From Chloroflexota bacterium (GTDB taxonomy: Bacteria; Chloroflexota; Dehalococcoidia; JACPQK01), in assembly GCA_016190505.1 (NCBI GenBank), contig JACPQM010000017.1:1-45456 (forward strand): 45,456 nucleotides of DNA. The letters run 5' to 3'. This document shows positions 35,571 to 44,538 of this stretch, piece by piece. The position numbers and the translations under genes were made by a program. The notes beneath the pieces are model-generated. The model did not search any database. It was not told where the DNA came from and was given only the letters and a program-made list of their open reading frames with translations. The number at the start of each line of letters is the position of its first letter. The stretch's first letter is position 1.

Positions 35571-38500
35571 ATGTTGCAGCAGTTTTGTCAAGGGGTTAGC
35601 AAGGGGTTTTCAGCCGACCGCATGAATCTAACTAGCCTCAAGAAGAAACTGTGTTCTTGGCAATCGCCCTGGCTCCTGGGCGGCATCCTGCTGCTGGCCC
35701 TGGCCCTGCGGCTGTACGGGCTGGACTGGGACCAGGGCCAGCTCTATCACCCCGATGAGCGCGCCATCTTCATGAAGGTGGAGGGCCTCCGTCTTCCTAC
35801 CAGCCTTGACCAGTTCCTCAGCCGGGACAGCCCGCTCAATCCCCAGTGGTTCCCCTACGGCAGCTTTCCCCTCTACCTGCTGAAGCTGGTCTCGTCCCTG
35901 TTCTCGTCGGTGGACACGAGGCTGGTGGGCCGGGCGCTTACCGGCCTGTTCGACGTCGGCACCGTGCTCCTGGTCTATCTGCTGGCGGCGCGCCTGTGGG
36001 GGCGCAGGGTGGGCCTGCTGGCGGCGGCGCTGAGCGCCGTCACTGTGCTCCAGGTACAGCTCAGCCACTTCTATACCTCGGACGTGATGCTGACCACGTT
36101 CGCCGTAGCCACCCTGCTCTTCCTGGCTCGCGGGCTGGAGAAAAGGGACAGCCTGAGCGCCTTGCTGGCCGGAGTGGCCATGGGACTGGCCCTGGCCTCA
36201 AAGGCCAGCGCCGCCTTCCTGGCCCTGCCCATCCTGGCAGCCTACGTGCTCCAGGCGACCACAGGCCCGGAACGGCCTCTGGGAGACCGCCTGCGGGTGG
36301 CCCTGGGCGGGCTGCTGGTGACCGGGGCTGCAGCAGGTCTCACCGCGGCGATCGCCCAGCCCTACGCGCTCTTGGACTGGCCAACGTATTTCGTGGACAC
36401 CCTCCGCGAGAGCCAGATGGCGCGCCGCATTATTGACATGCCCTACACCCGCCAGTACATCAACACCCCAGCCTACCTGTACCCCATACAGCAGCTTGTC
36501 ACTTGGGGCATGGGCCTGCCCCTGGGCCTGGCTGCCCTGGGGGGTGTGGTCTACAGCCTGTGGCAGGGCGCCGTCCGGCGGCAACGCAACGACCTGCTCT
36601 TGCTGGCGTGGGTGGTCCCCTACTTCCTGCTGGTGGGGGGATTCCAGGTCAAGTTCCTGCGCTACATGCTCCCCCTGGCACCCTTCCTCACCATAATGGC
36701 CGCCCGGGGCCTGTTGGCCACACGGGACTGGATGGCCCTTCGGCAGACTCAGGGCCAGACGAAGGGGGCAGGACGCTGGCCCTGGCCCCCACGTACGTGG
36801 GCCACGGTTGCCATCGCCCTGGTGGTGGGTCTTTCTGCGCTGTACGCTGTCGCTTATGTCAACATGTACCGCCAGCCCCATCCGGCGGTGCGCCTGGCTC
36901 GCTGGGCGCAGGCCAACCTGCCGCCGGGCTCGCGCGTGGTGTGGGAGATCTGGGACGAGGGCCTACGGCCCATGGGTTTTGGAGGGCTGGAGGTCGACCC
37001 GTACAACGACGACAGCCCCGAGAAGCTGGACCGCACGCTGAAGGTACTGGAGCAGGCAAGTCACATATACCTCTTTAGCAATCGCATGTATGGCACCATC
37101 CCGCGCCTCCCCGAGCGCTACCCTATGACCACACGCTACTACCAGATGCTGTTTTCGGGCGAGCTCGGGTTCAAGCTGGTGCGCACGGAGGTCAGCTACC
37201 CTCACCTACCGGGCCTGGACCTGGTGGACAATACCTTCTCCCGGCCCGGCCTGACGTCGCCCGAGGGCATCTCCCGTTTCCTGCCCGGCAGTCTCTCCCT
37301 AGACCTTGGCTATGCCGACGAGTCCTTCACCGTGTATGACCACCCCAAGGCGATGCTGTTCCAGAAGACCGCGGACTTCGACCCCAGCGAGGTGCGGCGG
37401 AAGCTTGGCGCGGCCTTAGCCACCCAGCGGAATGGCCGGGCGCCCGGTCTCGTGCTCTCGCCCCAGAGGGCACAATGGCAACAGGCAGGCGGGACCTGGA
37501 CGGCGATATTCCCCCAGAATGGGCTGGGGGAACGCTTCCCTATCGTGGTCTGGGTGTTGCTGGTGGAGGTGGTCGCGCTCACTGCGCTCCCCCTGGGCTG
37601 GCGCCTGTTCCAGGGCCTGGCTGACCGGGGCTACCTGCTCACCAAGGCCCTATCACTACTTCTGCTGGCGTTCGTGCCCTGGTGGCTGGCCAGCCTGGGC
37701 TGGCTGCCGTTCAGCCGGGGGAGCATACTGCTTGGGTGGGCCTTTCTGGCGGCGGCCTCAGCAGCGGTAGTAGCGCGGTACGGGAGCGAGCTCCGGGCCT
37801 TTGTCAGGGGCCATTGGAAACTTCTGCTCGCCCAAGAGGCACTGTTCCTGCTCGCCTTCGCTGGCTTCCTGGCCCTGCGGGCGGCCAACCCGGACCTGTG
37901 GCACATGTACCGGGGCGGCGAGAAGCCCATGGACTTCGCCTACCTCAACGCGGTTATCCGGTCGAGCTACATGCCACCGTACGACCCCTGGTTCGCCGGT
38001 GGCTACCTGAACTACTACTACCTGGGACAGTACCTGGCAGCAGTGCCCATGAAGCTGAGCGGCATCCGCCCCGAGGTGGCCTACAACCTGGCCGTGCCCC
38101 TGTTCTTCGCCCTGACGGTGGCGGGCGCCTTCTCTGTGGTCTTCGCACTGGTGCGGGCCAGCCGGGGCCGGGCACGCAGCGCCTTCCTGGCCGGGGTGGC
38201 TGCTGCCGCCTTCGTGGCCGTCCTGGGCAACCTTGATGGCCTGCTTCAGGTCAAAGATGAGATGCTGGCCCGCGTTTTCGACGCGGCCACCCCCATGTTC
38301 GACTACTGGCGCAGCAGCCGCATGATGCCACCCGACCCACCGGGTTTCGAGATCACCGAGTTCCCCTTCTTCACCTTCCTGTTCGCCGATCTACACGCCC
38401 ACCTCCTGGCCTTGCCCTTCACCCTCCTGGCCATCGGCCTGTCGGTGGCCCTCGGCTTGCAGCAGGCGCCGGCCGGGCTGGCTGGGCTGCGGCGCCAGGT

Positions 38501-39830
38501 CCCGCTGCTTCTGGCGCTTGCCCTGGTCCTGGGGGCGCTGCGAGGCATCAACTCCTGGGACTTCCCCACATACCTCCTGCTGGCTGGAGGGGCCCTGTTC
38601 ATCGCCGAGCACTGCGTCCGGCGACGGCTGGCCCCTTCGACAGGCTCAGGGCAGGTCCTGGTTTCCCTGGGCTGGACCGCGCTCAAGCTTGCCGGCCTGT
38701 ACGTGGCCAGCACGCTGCTGTGGCTGCCCTTCCACCAGAGTTTCGCGCTCTTCTATGGCGGGGTGACCTTCAGCCAGGACAGGACGGCGATCTACCAGTA
38801 CCTGCTGGTCCACGGCATGTTCGTCTTCCTGGCATTGAGCTTTGTGGCCTGGGAAACATGGCGCAAGCCGGTGGCCGCTCTTCGTGGCCCGTGGAGGGCC
38901 AGTATCCTGGCCGGGGCGCTGGTCTTCGCCCTGGCGCTTTTCTTCATGGGGTGGACCGCGGCAGCCTTCTTGCTTTTCGTGGAGGCGACAATACTGGTCC
39001 TGGCGGCAACCTGGCTGGCCACTCCCTTCGGCGCCCACAGGTCCCGGCTTCTGGTGCTCGCCTTCATCGCCCTGGGGGCAGCCCTGGGCGTTGGGGTTGA
39101 CCTCGTCACGCTGAAGGGCGACATCTCGCGCATGAACACGGTGTTCAAGTTCTACCTTCAGGGATGGGTGCTGTGGGGACTGGCGAGTGCCTTTGCCCTG
39201 TGGTGGTTGGCCAGGCGCATAGGACACTGGCCCGCGCCGGGCCGGACGTTGTGGCTCGGGGCCGCGGTGGTGCTGGTCGCTGCCACGGCCATCTACCCGG
39301 TGCTCGGGACCAGGGCACGCCTGAGCGACCGCTTCGCGAAGCTACCGCCCACCCTGGATGGCATGGCCTACATGGAGGGCAGCACGTACCAGTATCCCGG
39401 CTGGTGCAAGGTGGAGGGCACCGTCTCCTTTTCTACCGACCGCGAGGTGATCAACTGGCTAAGGAAAAACGTGCCCGGGAGCCCGGTTGTCGCCGAGGCG
39501 GCCACGCCCATCTATTGCTGGGGCTCTCGTGTTTCGGTCTACACCGGCCTGCCCACCATCATTGGCTGGGAGTGGCACCAGCGGCAGCAACGCTGGGGCT
39601 ATCAATGGATGGTTGACGAGCGGCTCCGGGACGTGGACATCCTTTACCGCACCGGAGACGTTGGAACAGCGAGGTCCATACTGGAGAAATACGGCGTCCG
39701 CTACGTCGTCGTGGGCCAGGTGGAACGGCTTTATTATCCTGCCCAGGGGCTGGCCAAGTTCGATTCCATGCCCAACACCCGCCTGGTCTATGACCAACCA
39801 GGCGCCAGGGTCTACGAGGTAGCTGGCTAG
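35571..39830 (+). CDS. Large polytopic membrane protein: GT39/PMT-like plus DUF2298
   Basis: 1419 residues with more than twenty membrane segments. The N-terminal half (about 30-460) resembles PMT/ArnT-type glycosyltransferases, with QLYHPDERAIFMKV after the first helix, as in the acidic loop of that superfamily. A soluble stretch (about 460-660) and further helices lead to the DUF2298 part (about 770-1419), with GGEKPMDFAYLNAVIRSSYM, DPWFAGGYLNYYYLGQYL and MNTVFKFYLQGW. Such fusions are frequent in Chloroflexota; a role in cell-surface glycan transfer is likely but unproven. The start is uncertain: ATG 35571 has no clear Shine-Dalgarno, and ATG 35622 is an alternative. Two repeat-derived inserts are visible, at about residues 389-399 and 1021-1029. 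Confidence 0.88.
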   Translation: MLQQFCQGVSKGFSADRMNLTSLKKKLCSWQSPWLLGGILLLALALRLYGLDWDQGQLYHPDERAIFMKVEGLRLPTSLDQFLSRDSPLNPQWFPYGSFPLYLLKLVSSLFSSVDTRLVGRALTGLFDVGTVLLVYLLAARLWGRRVGLLAAALSAVTVLQVQLSHFYTSDVMLTTFAVATLLFLARGLEKRDSLSALLAGVAMGLALASKASAAFLALPILAAYVLQATTGPERPLGDRLRVALGGLLVTGAAAGLTAAIAQPYALLDWPTYFVDTLRESQMARRIIDMPYTRQYINTPAYLYPIQQLVTWGMGLPLGLAALGGVVYSLWQGAVRRQRNDLLLLAWVVPYFLLVGGFQVKFLRYMLPLAPFLTIMAARGLLATRDWMALRQTQGQTKGAGRWPWPPRTWATVAIALVVGLSALYAVAYVNMYRQPHPAVRLARWAQANLPPGSRVVWEIWDEGLRPMGFGGLEVDPYNDDSPEKLDRTLKVLEQASHIYLFSNRMYGTIPRLPERYPMTTRYYQMLFSGELGFKLVRTEVSYPHLPGLDLVDNTFSRPGLTSPEGISRFLPGSLSLDLGYADESFTVYDHPKAMLFQKTADFDPSEVRRKLGAALATQRNGRAPGLVLSPQRAQWQQAGGTWTAIFPQNGLGERFPIVVWVLLVEVVALTALPLGWRLFQGLADRGYLLTKALSLLLLAFVPWWLASLGWLPFSRGSILLGWAFLAAASAAVVARYGSELRAFVRGHWKLLLAQEALFLLAFAGFLALRAANPDLWHMYRGGEKPMDFAYLNAVIRSSYMPPYDPWFAGGYLNYYYLGQYLAAVPMKLSGIRPEVAYNLAVPLFFALTVAGAFSVVFALVRASRGRARSAFLAGVAAAAFVAVLGNLDGLLQVKDEMLARVFDAATPMFDYWRSSRMMPPDPPGFEITEFPFFTFLFADLHAHLLALPFTLLAIGLSVALGLQQAPAGLAGLRRQVPLLLALALVLGALRGINSWDFPTYLLLAGGALFIAEHCVRRRLAPSTGSGQVLVSLGWTALKLAGLYVASTLLWLPFHQSFALFYGGVTFSQDRTAIYQYLLVHGMFVFLALSFVAWETWRKPVAALRGPWRASILAGALVFALALFFMGWTAAAFLLFVEATILVLAATWLATPFGAHRSRLLVLAFIALGAALGVGVDLVTLKGDISRMNTVFKFYLQGWVLWGLASAFALWWLARRIGHWPAPGRTLWLGAAVVLVAATAIYPVLGTRARLSDRFAKLPPTLDGMAYMEGSTYQYPGWCKVEGTVSFSTDREVINWLRKNVPGSPVVAEAATPIYCWGSRVSVYTGLPTIIGWEWHQRQQRWGYQWMVDERLRDVDILYRTGDVGTARSILEKYGVRYVVVGQVERLYYPAQGLAKFDSMPNTRLVYDQPGARVYEVAG
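36736..36766. repeat. Palindromic repeat inside the DUF2298 gene (copy A)
   Basis: CCCTTCG and CGAAGGG arms around GGCAGACTCAGGGCCAGA. In frame it encodes LRQTQGQTK. It belongs to the same family as 4164-4197. Confidence 0.6.
38632..38656. repeat. Palindromic repeat inside the DUF2298 gene (copy B)
   Basis: CCCCTTCGACAGGCTCAGGG is read in frame as APSTGSGQ, between two membrane helices of the DUF2298 part. Confidence 0.65.
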
Positions 39831-39973
39831 GCCCCCGCCACCTTCGAGGCAGCATGCACCTCACGGGAATGCTGGACCGGCGACAGGCGCGGTTGGTTAG
39901 ATTCTGGTAAGAAACATGCCCCGTCCGTGCGGAAACCCTTGCGCGCTGCTACCAATACCCGTTATCACCAGGC

Positions 39974-39979
39974 TATAAT
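39974..39979 (+). promoter_or_regulatory. TATAAT -10 box for the small envelope gene pair
   Basis: A perfect TATAAT 17 nt before the ATG at 39997, with no good -35 box at the right distance. The remainder of the 39831-39996 gap shows nothing else. Confidence 0.45.
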
Positions 39980-39996
39980 AGTAGCGAGCCTCAAAC

Positions 39997-40230
39997 ATGA
40001 CGCTGGAGCAATGGCGAGACCTGGCCCTGGTTGTCTACGCGGTATGGTGGACAGTCCTGGGCATCGCATTGGTTGTGCTTGCTGTCAAGCTCTACAGGCG
40101 GGTAGCCGTCTTGCTCGAGAGCGCGAGGGAGGCAGGGGAGGTTATCTCCACCGTTGCCAGCATTACCGCAATAGTCACAAACATAATACGGGCATTAAAG
40201 GGCGACGGAAAAGGTAAGGAGGAGGGATGA
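39997..40230 (+). CDS. Small single-span membrane protein
   Basis: 77 residues. One membrane helix (about 8-28, LALVVYAVWWTVLGIALVVLAVKLY) is followed by an amphipathic, possibly coiled segment (AVLLESAREAGEVISTVASI) and a charged Lys/Gly tail. It resembles DUF948-like or other small general-stress membrane proteins by layout only, and I do not recognise a specific family. One base separates its stop from the start of the YtxH-like gene, so they form one unit. Confidence 0.65.
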   Translation: MTLEQWRDLALVVYAVWWTVLGIALVVLAVKLYRRVAVLLESAREAGEVISTVASITAIVTNIIRALKGDGKGKEEG

Positions 40231-40231
40231 C

Positions 40232-40459
40232 ATGGCTCAAGGAAGACTGCTTACGGGTCTGGTAATCGGGACCGCGTTGGGGGTTGCCATCGGATTTCTC
40301 CTGGACCCGCGCACGGGCAAGGAGAACCGAAAGTGGGCGGAGCAGCGCAGCAGGGAGCTGTACGATCGCGGCCGCCAGTGGGTGGAGACCCGTCGAGCCG
40401 GTGGCGGCAATGGGGAGCACATCCCCGAAGAGGAACTCGGGGCACGCCTCATAGAGTAG
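40232..40459 (+). CDS. YtxH-like small envelope protein
   Basis: 75 residues. The N-terminal hydrophobic segment LLTGLVIGTALGVAIGFLLD (about 6-25) is followed directly by PRTGKENRK, the typical YtxH pattern (glycine-rich helix, then P-x-GKxxR). The rest is a charged helix. AAGGAGG lies about 9 nt before the ATG at 40232. YtxH proteins in other bacteria are linked to general stress, with no known enzyme activity. It is co-transcribed with the preceding small membrane protein. Confidence 0.75.
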   Translation: MAQGRLLTGLVIGTALGVAIGFLLDPRTGKENRKWAEQRSRELYDRGRQWVETRRAGGGNGEHIPEEELGARLIE

Positions 40460-40477
40460 CCGGATCGCCGTGGGTGA

Positions 40478-40511
40478 GCGAAGGGCCCCGGCTTTCGTCG
40501 GGGCCCTTCGC
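40478..40511. terminator. Strong hairpin between convergent genes (bidirectional terminator)
   Basis: A perfect 13-bp stem GCGAAGGGCCCCG/CGGGGCCCTTCGC with an 8-nt loop, 18 nt after the YtxH-like stop and 8 nt after the pheA stop on the other strand. A T run is absent, so termination efficiency is uncertain. Confidence 0.65.
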
Positions 40512-40519
40512 TTCGGCCC

Positions 40520-41356
40520 CTAGTCGCTCTTGTAGCGGGGGTACGAGCCGAAGACCTTGAGCTTGCCCGTCCGGAAGCGGACCCTTTCCAGGGCCTGTGC
40601 CACCAGAGGGTCCTCCCGGTGCCCCTCGATGTCCACCAGGAAGAAGTACTTGCCCAGGCTCTCCTTGCTGGGCCTGGACTCAATCTTGGACAGGTTGAGC
40701 TGGCGGCTGGAAAACTCCTGCAGCACCTCCACCAGTGCACCCGGCCGGTCCTCAGCCTCCGCCATGTAGAAGGCGACAGAGGTGCGGTCATTGCCGGTGG
40801 GCGGGTGGTCCTCTTGGGCCAGCACCACAAACCGGGTGACATTCGCCACCCGGTCCTGGACCCCACGTGCCAGCACCTCTGCCCCATAGATAGTGGCGGC
40901 ACGCCGCGTGGCGATGGCCGCCGCCGGCTCGGGCGAAGCCAGGGCCTGCTCCACAGCCGCCGCAGTGCTCAAAGCAGCCATGGCCCGCACCCTGGGAAAG
41001 CACCTCTCCAGGAACCCGCGGCATTGGGCCAGGGCCTGCGGGTGGGAGAACACCAGCTTGACCTGGTGGGCCTGGACGCCAGGCTTGACCAGCAGGCAAT
41101 GCTCAATGGGCAGCACCAGCTCCCAGCGGATGGACAGGCTGGACTCGTGGATCAGCAGGTCCAGCGTATCGGTGACTGAACCCTCCACGCTGTTCTCGAT
41201 AGCCACCACGCCCTCGTCGGCCATGCCGGTGGACACCGCGGCCGCCACCGCTGAGACGTTGGGAAAGGGGACCAGCTCGGCGGCCGAGTCATAGCGCAGG
41301 GCGGCCTCCTCACTGAAAGTGCCCGGTGGCCCCAAATAGGCGACGCGTCGCGCCAT
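40520..41356 (-). CDS. pheA: Prephenate dehydratase
   Basis: 278 residues, a stand-alone form without chorismate mutase. The PDT domain (about 4-180) has VAYLGPPGTFSEEAAL, VVAIENSVEGSVTDTLDLL and the catalytic-site motif NVTRFVVL. The C-terminal ACT domain (about 193-270) has TSVAFYMAEAEDRPGALVEV and LSKIESRPSK, the phenylalanine-binding motif. It converts prephenate to phenylpyruvate and is feedback-inhibited by phenylalanine in relatives. It lies 13 bp after trkA on the same strand and may be read from the potassium-uptake promoter. Confidence 0.96.
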   Translation of the reverse strand: MARRVAYLGPPGTFSEEAALRYDSAAELVPFPNVSAVAAAVSTGMADEGVVAIENSVEGSVTDTLDLLIHESSLSIRWELVLPIEHCLLVKPGVQAHQVKLVFSHPQALAQCRGFLERCFPRVRAMAALSTAAAVEQALASPEPAAAIATRRAATIYGAEVLARGVQDRVANVTRFVVLAQEDHPPTGNDRTSVAFYMAEAEDRPGALVEVLQEFSSRQLNLSKIESRPSKESLGKYFFLVDIEGHREDPLVAQALERVRFRTGKLKVFGSYPRYKSD

Positions 41357-41369
41357 GGCCGTACCCTCC

Positions 41370-42035
41370 CTAGGTGGCCGCGGCTAGGGACTCGACCTGA
41401 TCGTCCTTGCCGGCCACCACGAGTATGTCGCCATCCCTTATTCGCTCACTGCGGTCGGGCATCAGGATGAGGTCGCGGCCGCGCCGGATGGCCAGCACGG
41501 TGACGGCGAACTTGTGCCGGGCACCCAGTCGCAGGTCCACCAGGGTTTGGCCCACCAGCCCCTTGGGAGCTACCACCGTGCTTATGTTGTAGTCCGAAGC
41601 CACGGACAAAAAGTCCAGCACATTGGGCGAGGCCAGGCTGTGGGCCAATCGCTCTCCAGCCTCCTGCTCGGGGAAGACCACCTTGTCCGCCCCCACCTTC
41701 GACAGCGTAGTGGCGTGGAGGCTGTTGGCCGCCCTGGCAATCACATAGGGTATGCCCAGACGCTTGAGCAACACCGTCGAGAGCACACTGCTCTGTATGT
41801 CCGTGCCAATACCCACGATTGCCACATCGAAATTGGTCACGCCCAGGTCTTTGAGCGCCTGTTCATCCGTCACATCCACCTGGACAGCATGGGTCACCTG
41901 GCCGGACACCTCCTGGACGGACCGCTCATCCTTGTCTAGGGCCAGCACATCGTGCCCCATGGCAAAAAGTGTCTGGGCCAGGGCCGAGCCGAACCTGCCC
42001 AGGCCTACGACCACTACCTGTTTCTTGGCAGCCAT
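41370..42035 (-). CDS. trkA: TrkA/KtrA-type potassium uptake regulator
   Basis: 221 residues with one RCK_N (TrkA-N) domain (about 5-125; VVVVGLGRFGSALAQTL dinucleotide-binding loop, D34 at the end of strand 2) and one RCK_C domain (about 140-218; LGARHKFAVTVLAIRRG). The single-RCK layout fits KtrA rather than the double-length enterobacterial TrkA. It forms a cytoplasmic ring gating the KtrB channel in response to nucleotides. It follows ktrB by 6 bp. Confidence 0.95.
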   Translation of the reverse strand: MAAKKQVVVVGLGRFGSALAQTLFAMGHDVLALDKDERSVQEVSGQVTHAVQVDVTDEQALKDLGVTNFDVAIVGIGTDIQSSVLSTVLLKRLGIPYVIARAANSLHATTLSKVGADKVVFPEQEAGERLAHSLASPNVLDFLSVASDYNISTVVAPKGLVGQTLVDLRLGARHKFAVTVLAIRRGRDLILMPDRSERIRDGDILVVAGKDDQVESLAAAT

Positions 42036-42041
42036 ATTTGC

Positions 42042-43436
42042 CTAACCAATCTTGACGGCCTCTTTCGCATAGCGGTAGCGCACCACCTGGCGCCGCTGGG
42101 TGAGGCTGAGCGCCAGCGTCAAAGGCCCCAATCTACCCACAAACATGGTAATTATTATAAGCAACTGCCCTGCCACGGAAAGAGTGGGAGTAATACCCAT
42201 AGAAAGCCCCACCGTGCCGAAGGCGGAGAAGCTCTCGAAAAGCTGCTCCACGAACGTGTGGTTGTCCACCAGACTCAGAGCGAAGGCCACGCCGAACACC
42301 GCACCCAACCCCAGGGCGACCAGCAGCAGGGCCCGGTGCAGTTGCTCCTCCACAAGCTCCCGACCGAAGGCCTCGGGTCTGGGCCGCCCTCGCAGGGTGC
42401 TCACGGTGGCTGCCACCAGGATGCCCACAGTATTCACCTTGATGCCGCCACCGGTGGAGCCTGAGGCCGCACCAATGAACATGAGGATCATGTTGAAGAA
42501 AAGGGTCGGCTGCATGAAACTCGCCACGTTCAAGCTATTGAACCCCGCTGTCCGGGGCATTACCGCATGGAAGAACGCATTGGCCACCTTGTGGGGCCAG
42601 GTCATGGGGCCCAGTGTGCCTGGATTGGCAGCCTCGGCAAGGAGGATGAATAGGGTGCCTATAGCCAGAAGGACAACGGTTGACACTAGCACAATGCGGC
42701 TGTCAACCGTCAGCCTGCGGAAGCGGCGGAACCGGGCCACATCCGCCAGCAGCGTGTAGCTGATGCCGCCCAGGATGATGAGCACCGCCAACGCCATCAG
42801 CGTACTAACGTCTAGCTGATAGCCCGTTAAGCTGTCGGAGAAGAGGCTAAACCCAGAGTTGTTGAAAGCGGATACAGAGTGGAAGACTCCCTGCCACAAG
42901 GCCGTGGCCCGAGGGAAAGCCGAGAAGCGCCAGACCAGGTACACCACGCCCGCAGCCTCGATGGCCAGAGTAAGCAAGATAATCCGGCGTACCAGGCGCA
43001 CCATGCCGCCAGGGCTATGCTCACTGCCCACTGCCCCTCCAATGAGCATGCGCTCGCGCAAGGTGATCCGGCGCCCCAGGAGCAGGAACAGTAAAGTAGA
43101 GCTGGTCATGAACCCCAGCCCCCCAAGCTGTATGAGCACCAGGATCACCCCTTGTCCAAAGGGGCTCCAGTATTTGCCTGTATCCACCACAATCAAGCCG
43201 GTCACACAGACGGCAGACGTGGCAGTGAATAGGGCTGTCAGAAGGCCCGCGGACTGGCCACTGCTCGTGGCGAAAGGCAACAGGAGAAGGATAGTCCCAA
43301 CCACGATCATGCCGCCAAAACCGTAAGCCACAATAAGGGGAGAAACGGGCTTGGAGCGGGCAATGACCTTGGGGAAAAGGGGAATGTGTTGGGCTTTGGG
43401 GATCAGCCGCCCAATGCGTGGCTGCCAGGCAGCCAA
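42042..43436 (-). CDS. ktrB: TrkH/KtrB-type potassium transporter
   Basis: 464 residues, TTG start with GGAG about 9 nt upstream. It has four M1-P-M2 repeats. The filter glycines are seen in SAVCVTGLIVVDTG, SVSAFNNSGFSLFSD, MPRTAGFNSLNVA and FSAFGTVGLSMG. The length and the paired single-RCK regulator point to a Ktr-type system. It imports K+ for turgor and pH control, complementing the MscS channel elsewhere in the window. The leader peptide region before the first helix is about 35 residues. Confidence 0.95.
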   Translation of the reverse strand: MAAWQPRIGRLIPKAQHIPLFPKVIARSKPVSPLIVAYGFGGMIVVGTILLLLPFATSSGQSAGLLTALFTATSAVCVTGLIVVDTGKYWSPFGQGVILVLIQLGGLGFMTSSTLLFLLLGRRITLRERMLIGGAVGSEHSPGGMVRLVRRIILLTLAIEAAGVVYLVWRFSAFPRATALWQGVFHSVSAFNNSGFSLFSDSLTGYQLDVSTLMALAVLIILGGISYTLLADVARFRRFRRLTVDSRIVLVSTVVLLAIGTLFILLAEAANPGTLGPMTWPHKVANAFFHAVMPRTAGFNSLNVASFMQPTLFFNMILMFIGAASGSTGGGIKVNTVGILVAATVSTLRGRPRPEAFGRELVEEQLHRALLLVALGLGAVFGVAFALSLVDNHTFVEQLFESFSAFGTVGLSMGITPTLSVAGQLLIIITMFVGRLGPLTLALSLTQRRQVVRYRYAKEAVKIG

Positions 43437-43471
43437 GATAAAGCTCCTTCCGCCATGCTCTTCGTTGCTGC

Positions 43472-43500
43472 ATTCTATGGCTAGAGCGGCAATTTGTCAA
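43472..43500 (-). promoter_or_regulatory. Promoter of the ktrB-trkA(-pheA) unit
   Basis: On the minus strand: TTGACA (43500-43495), 17-nt spacer, TAGAAT (43477-43472), about 35 nt before the TTG start. Confidence 0.75.
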
Positions 43501-43536
43501 TATCTGCGGCCATGCGCCAGAAGGCGCCGCCTGGCA

Positions 43537-44538
43537 CTAGACCAGGCGCTTGAGGCGCGGGTTGGGCGTGAGCCCCGGAATGCGCCCTCGCTTGGCAACG
43601 GGCCTGCCGTCCACCTGGTGGATGTCAGCGGTAAAATCTATGGGCGGCGCCGCAGAGATGTACGAGCCCACACCGAAAGCGTCCACCGGCGCTCCCGCTT
43701 CGCGGAAGGCCCGCACCCGGTCCACGTCCACTCCACCACTAACAAAAATCTTCACATGGCGGTAGCCCGCCTGGTCCAGGCGTGCCCGCACCTCCTTGAC
43801 CAGATCGGGAGTTACCCGACCCCGCTCCGAAGGGGTATCGAGGCGGACTCCCTGGAGCCTGTCCCCCAGGGCCGCAGCGACTCGCAGGCTTTCCTCAGCC
43901 TCATCCTTGAAGGTATCTACCAGGGAGACCCGCGGCACCTCAGGGGGCATATGGCGGTCGAAGGCCAGGGTCGCCTGCACCGTGTCCCCGAAGCAGATGA
44001 TGAGGGCGTGGGGCATCGTGCCCGCGGCCGGCTTGCCGGCCAATCGCGAACCCTCGATGGACGAAGCGCCCACGCATCCCCCCAACAGCGCTGAGTAGTC
44101 CATCACTCCAGCCACCAGCGGGTGCACGTGGCGGGCGCCAAAGCTAATCACAGGAACGGGCGCCGCCGCCTCCACGATCTCTCGGGCTGCAGTGGCCCAG
44201 CCGCTGCAGTGGGCCAGCATGCCAAGCAGCGCCGTCTCATACACTCCGTAGGACTGGTAGGGGGCCGTCACACGCAACACCACCTCTTTCCTGGAGAAAT
44301 GCTCGCCCTCTCCCAATCCCCAGACCTCACACCCGTCTACCGGCAACACACGCTGCAACAATGAGAGGGCCTGCCGCAGGCCACACAAGATGCCGCTCCG
44401 GCCGCCGGCAAAGAACTCCATGGTGGCCACCGGATTGAGCCCTTCCGCCTTGAGCACGTCCACCGTGCGAAGGAAGTAGATGTCAGCGGTCTCGCCCGAA
44501 AGCACCTGGGGCGGGACTTCCCAATCGCCAGCGCTCAT
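43537..44538 (-). CDS. pncB: Nicotinate phosphoribosyltransferase
   Basis: 333 residues, a compact form. Motifs include LSGETADIYFLRT at the N-terminus, MEFFAGGRSGILCG, ISFGARHVHP (substrate site), GTMPHALIICFGD and IFVSGGVDVDRVRAFREAG (phosphate-binding barrel end). It makes nicotinate mononucleotide from nicotinate and PRPP. Its ATG overlaps the pncA stop (ATGA), so nicotinamide to nicotinate to NaMN is encoded as a coupled pair. Confidence 0.92.
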   Translation of the reverse strand: MSAGDWEVPPQVLSGETADIYFLRTVDVLKAEGLNPVATMEFFAGGRSGILCGLRQALSLLQRVLPVDGCEVWGLGEGEHFSRKEVVLRVTAPYQSYGVYETALLGMLAHCSGWATAAREIVEAAAPVPVISFGARHVHPLVAGVMDYSALLGGCVGASSIEGSRLAGKPAAGTMPHALIICFGDTVQATLAFDRHMPPEVPRVSLVDTFKDEAEESLRVAAALGDRLQGVRLDTPSERGRVTPDLVKEVRARLDQAGYRHVKIFVSGGVDVDRVRAFREAGAPVDAFGVGSYISAAPPIDFTADIHQVDGRPVAKRGRIPGLTPNPRLKRLV

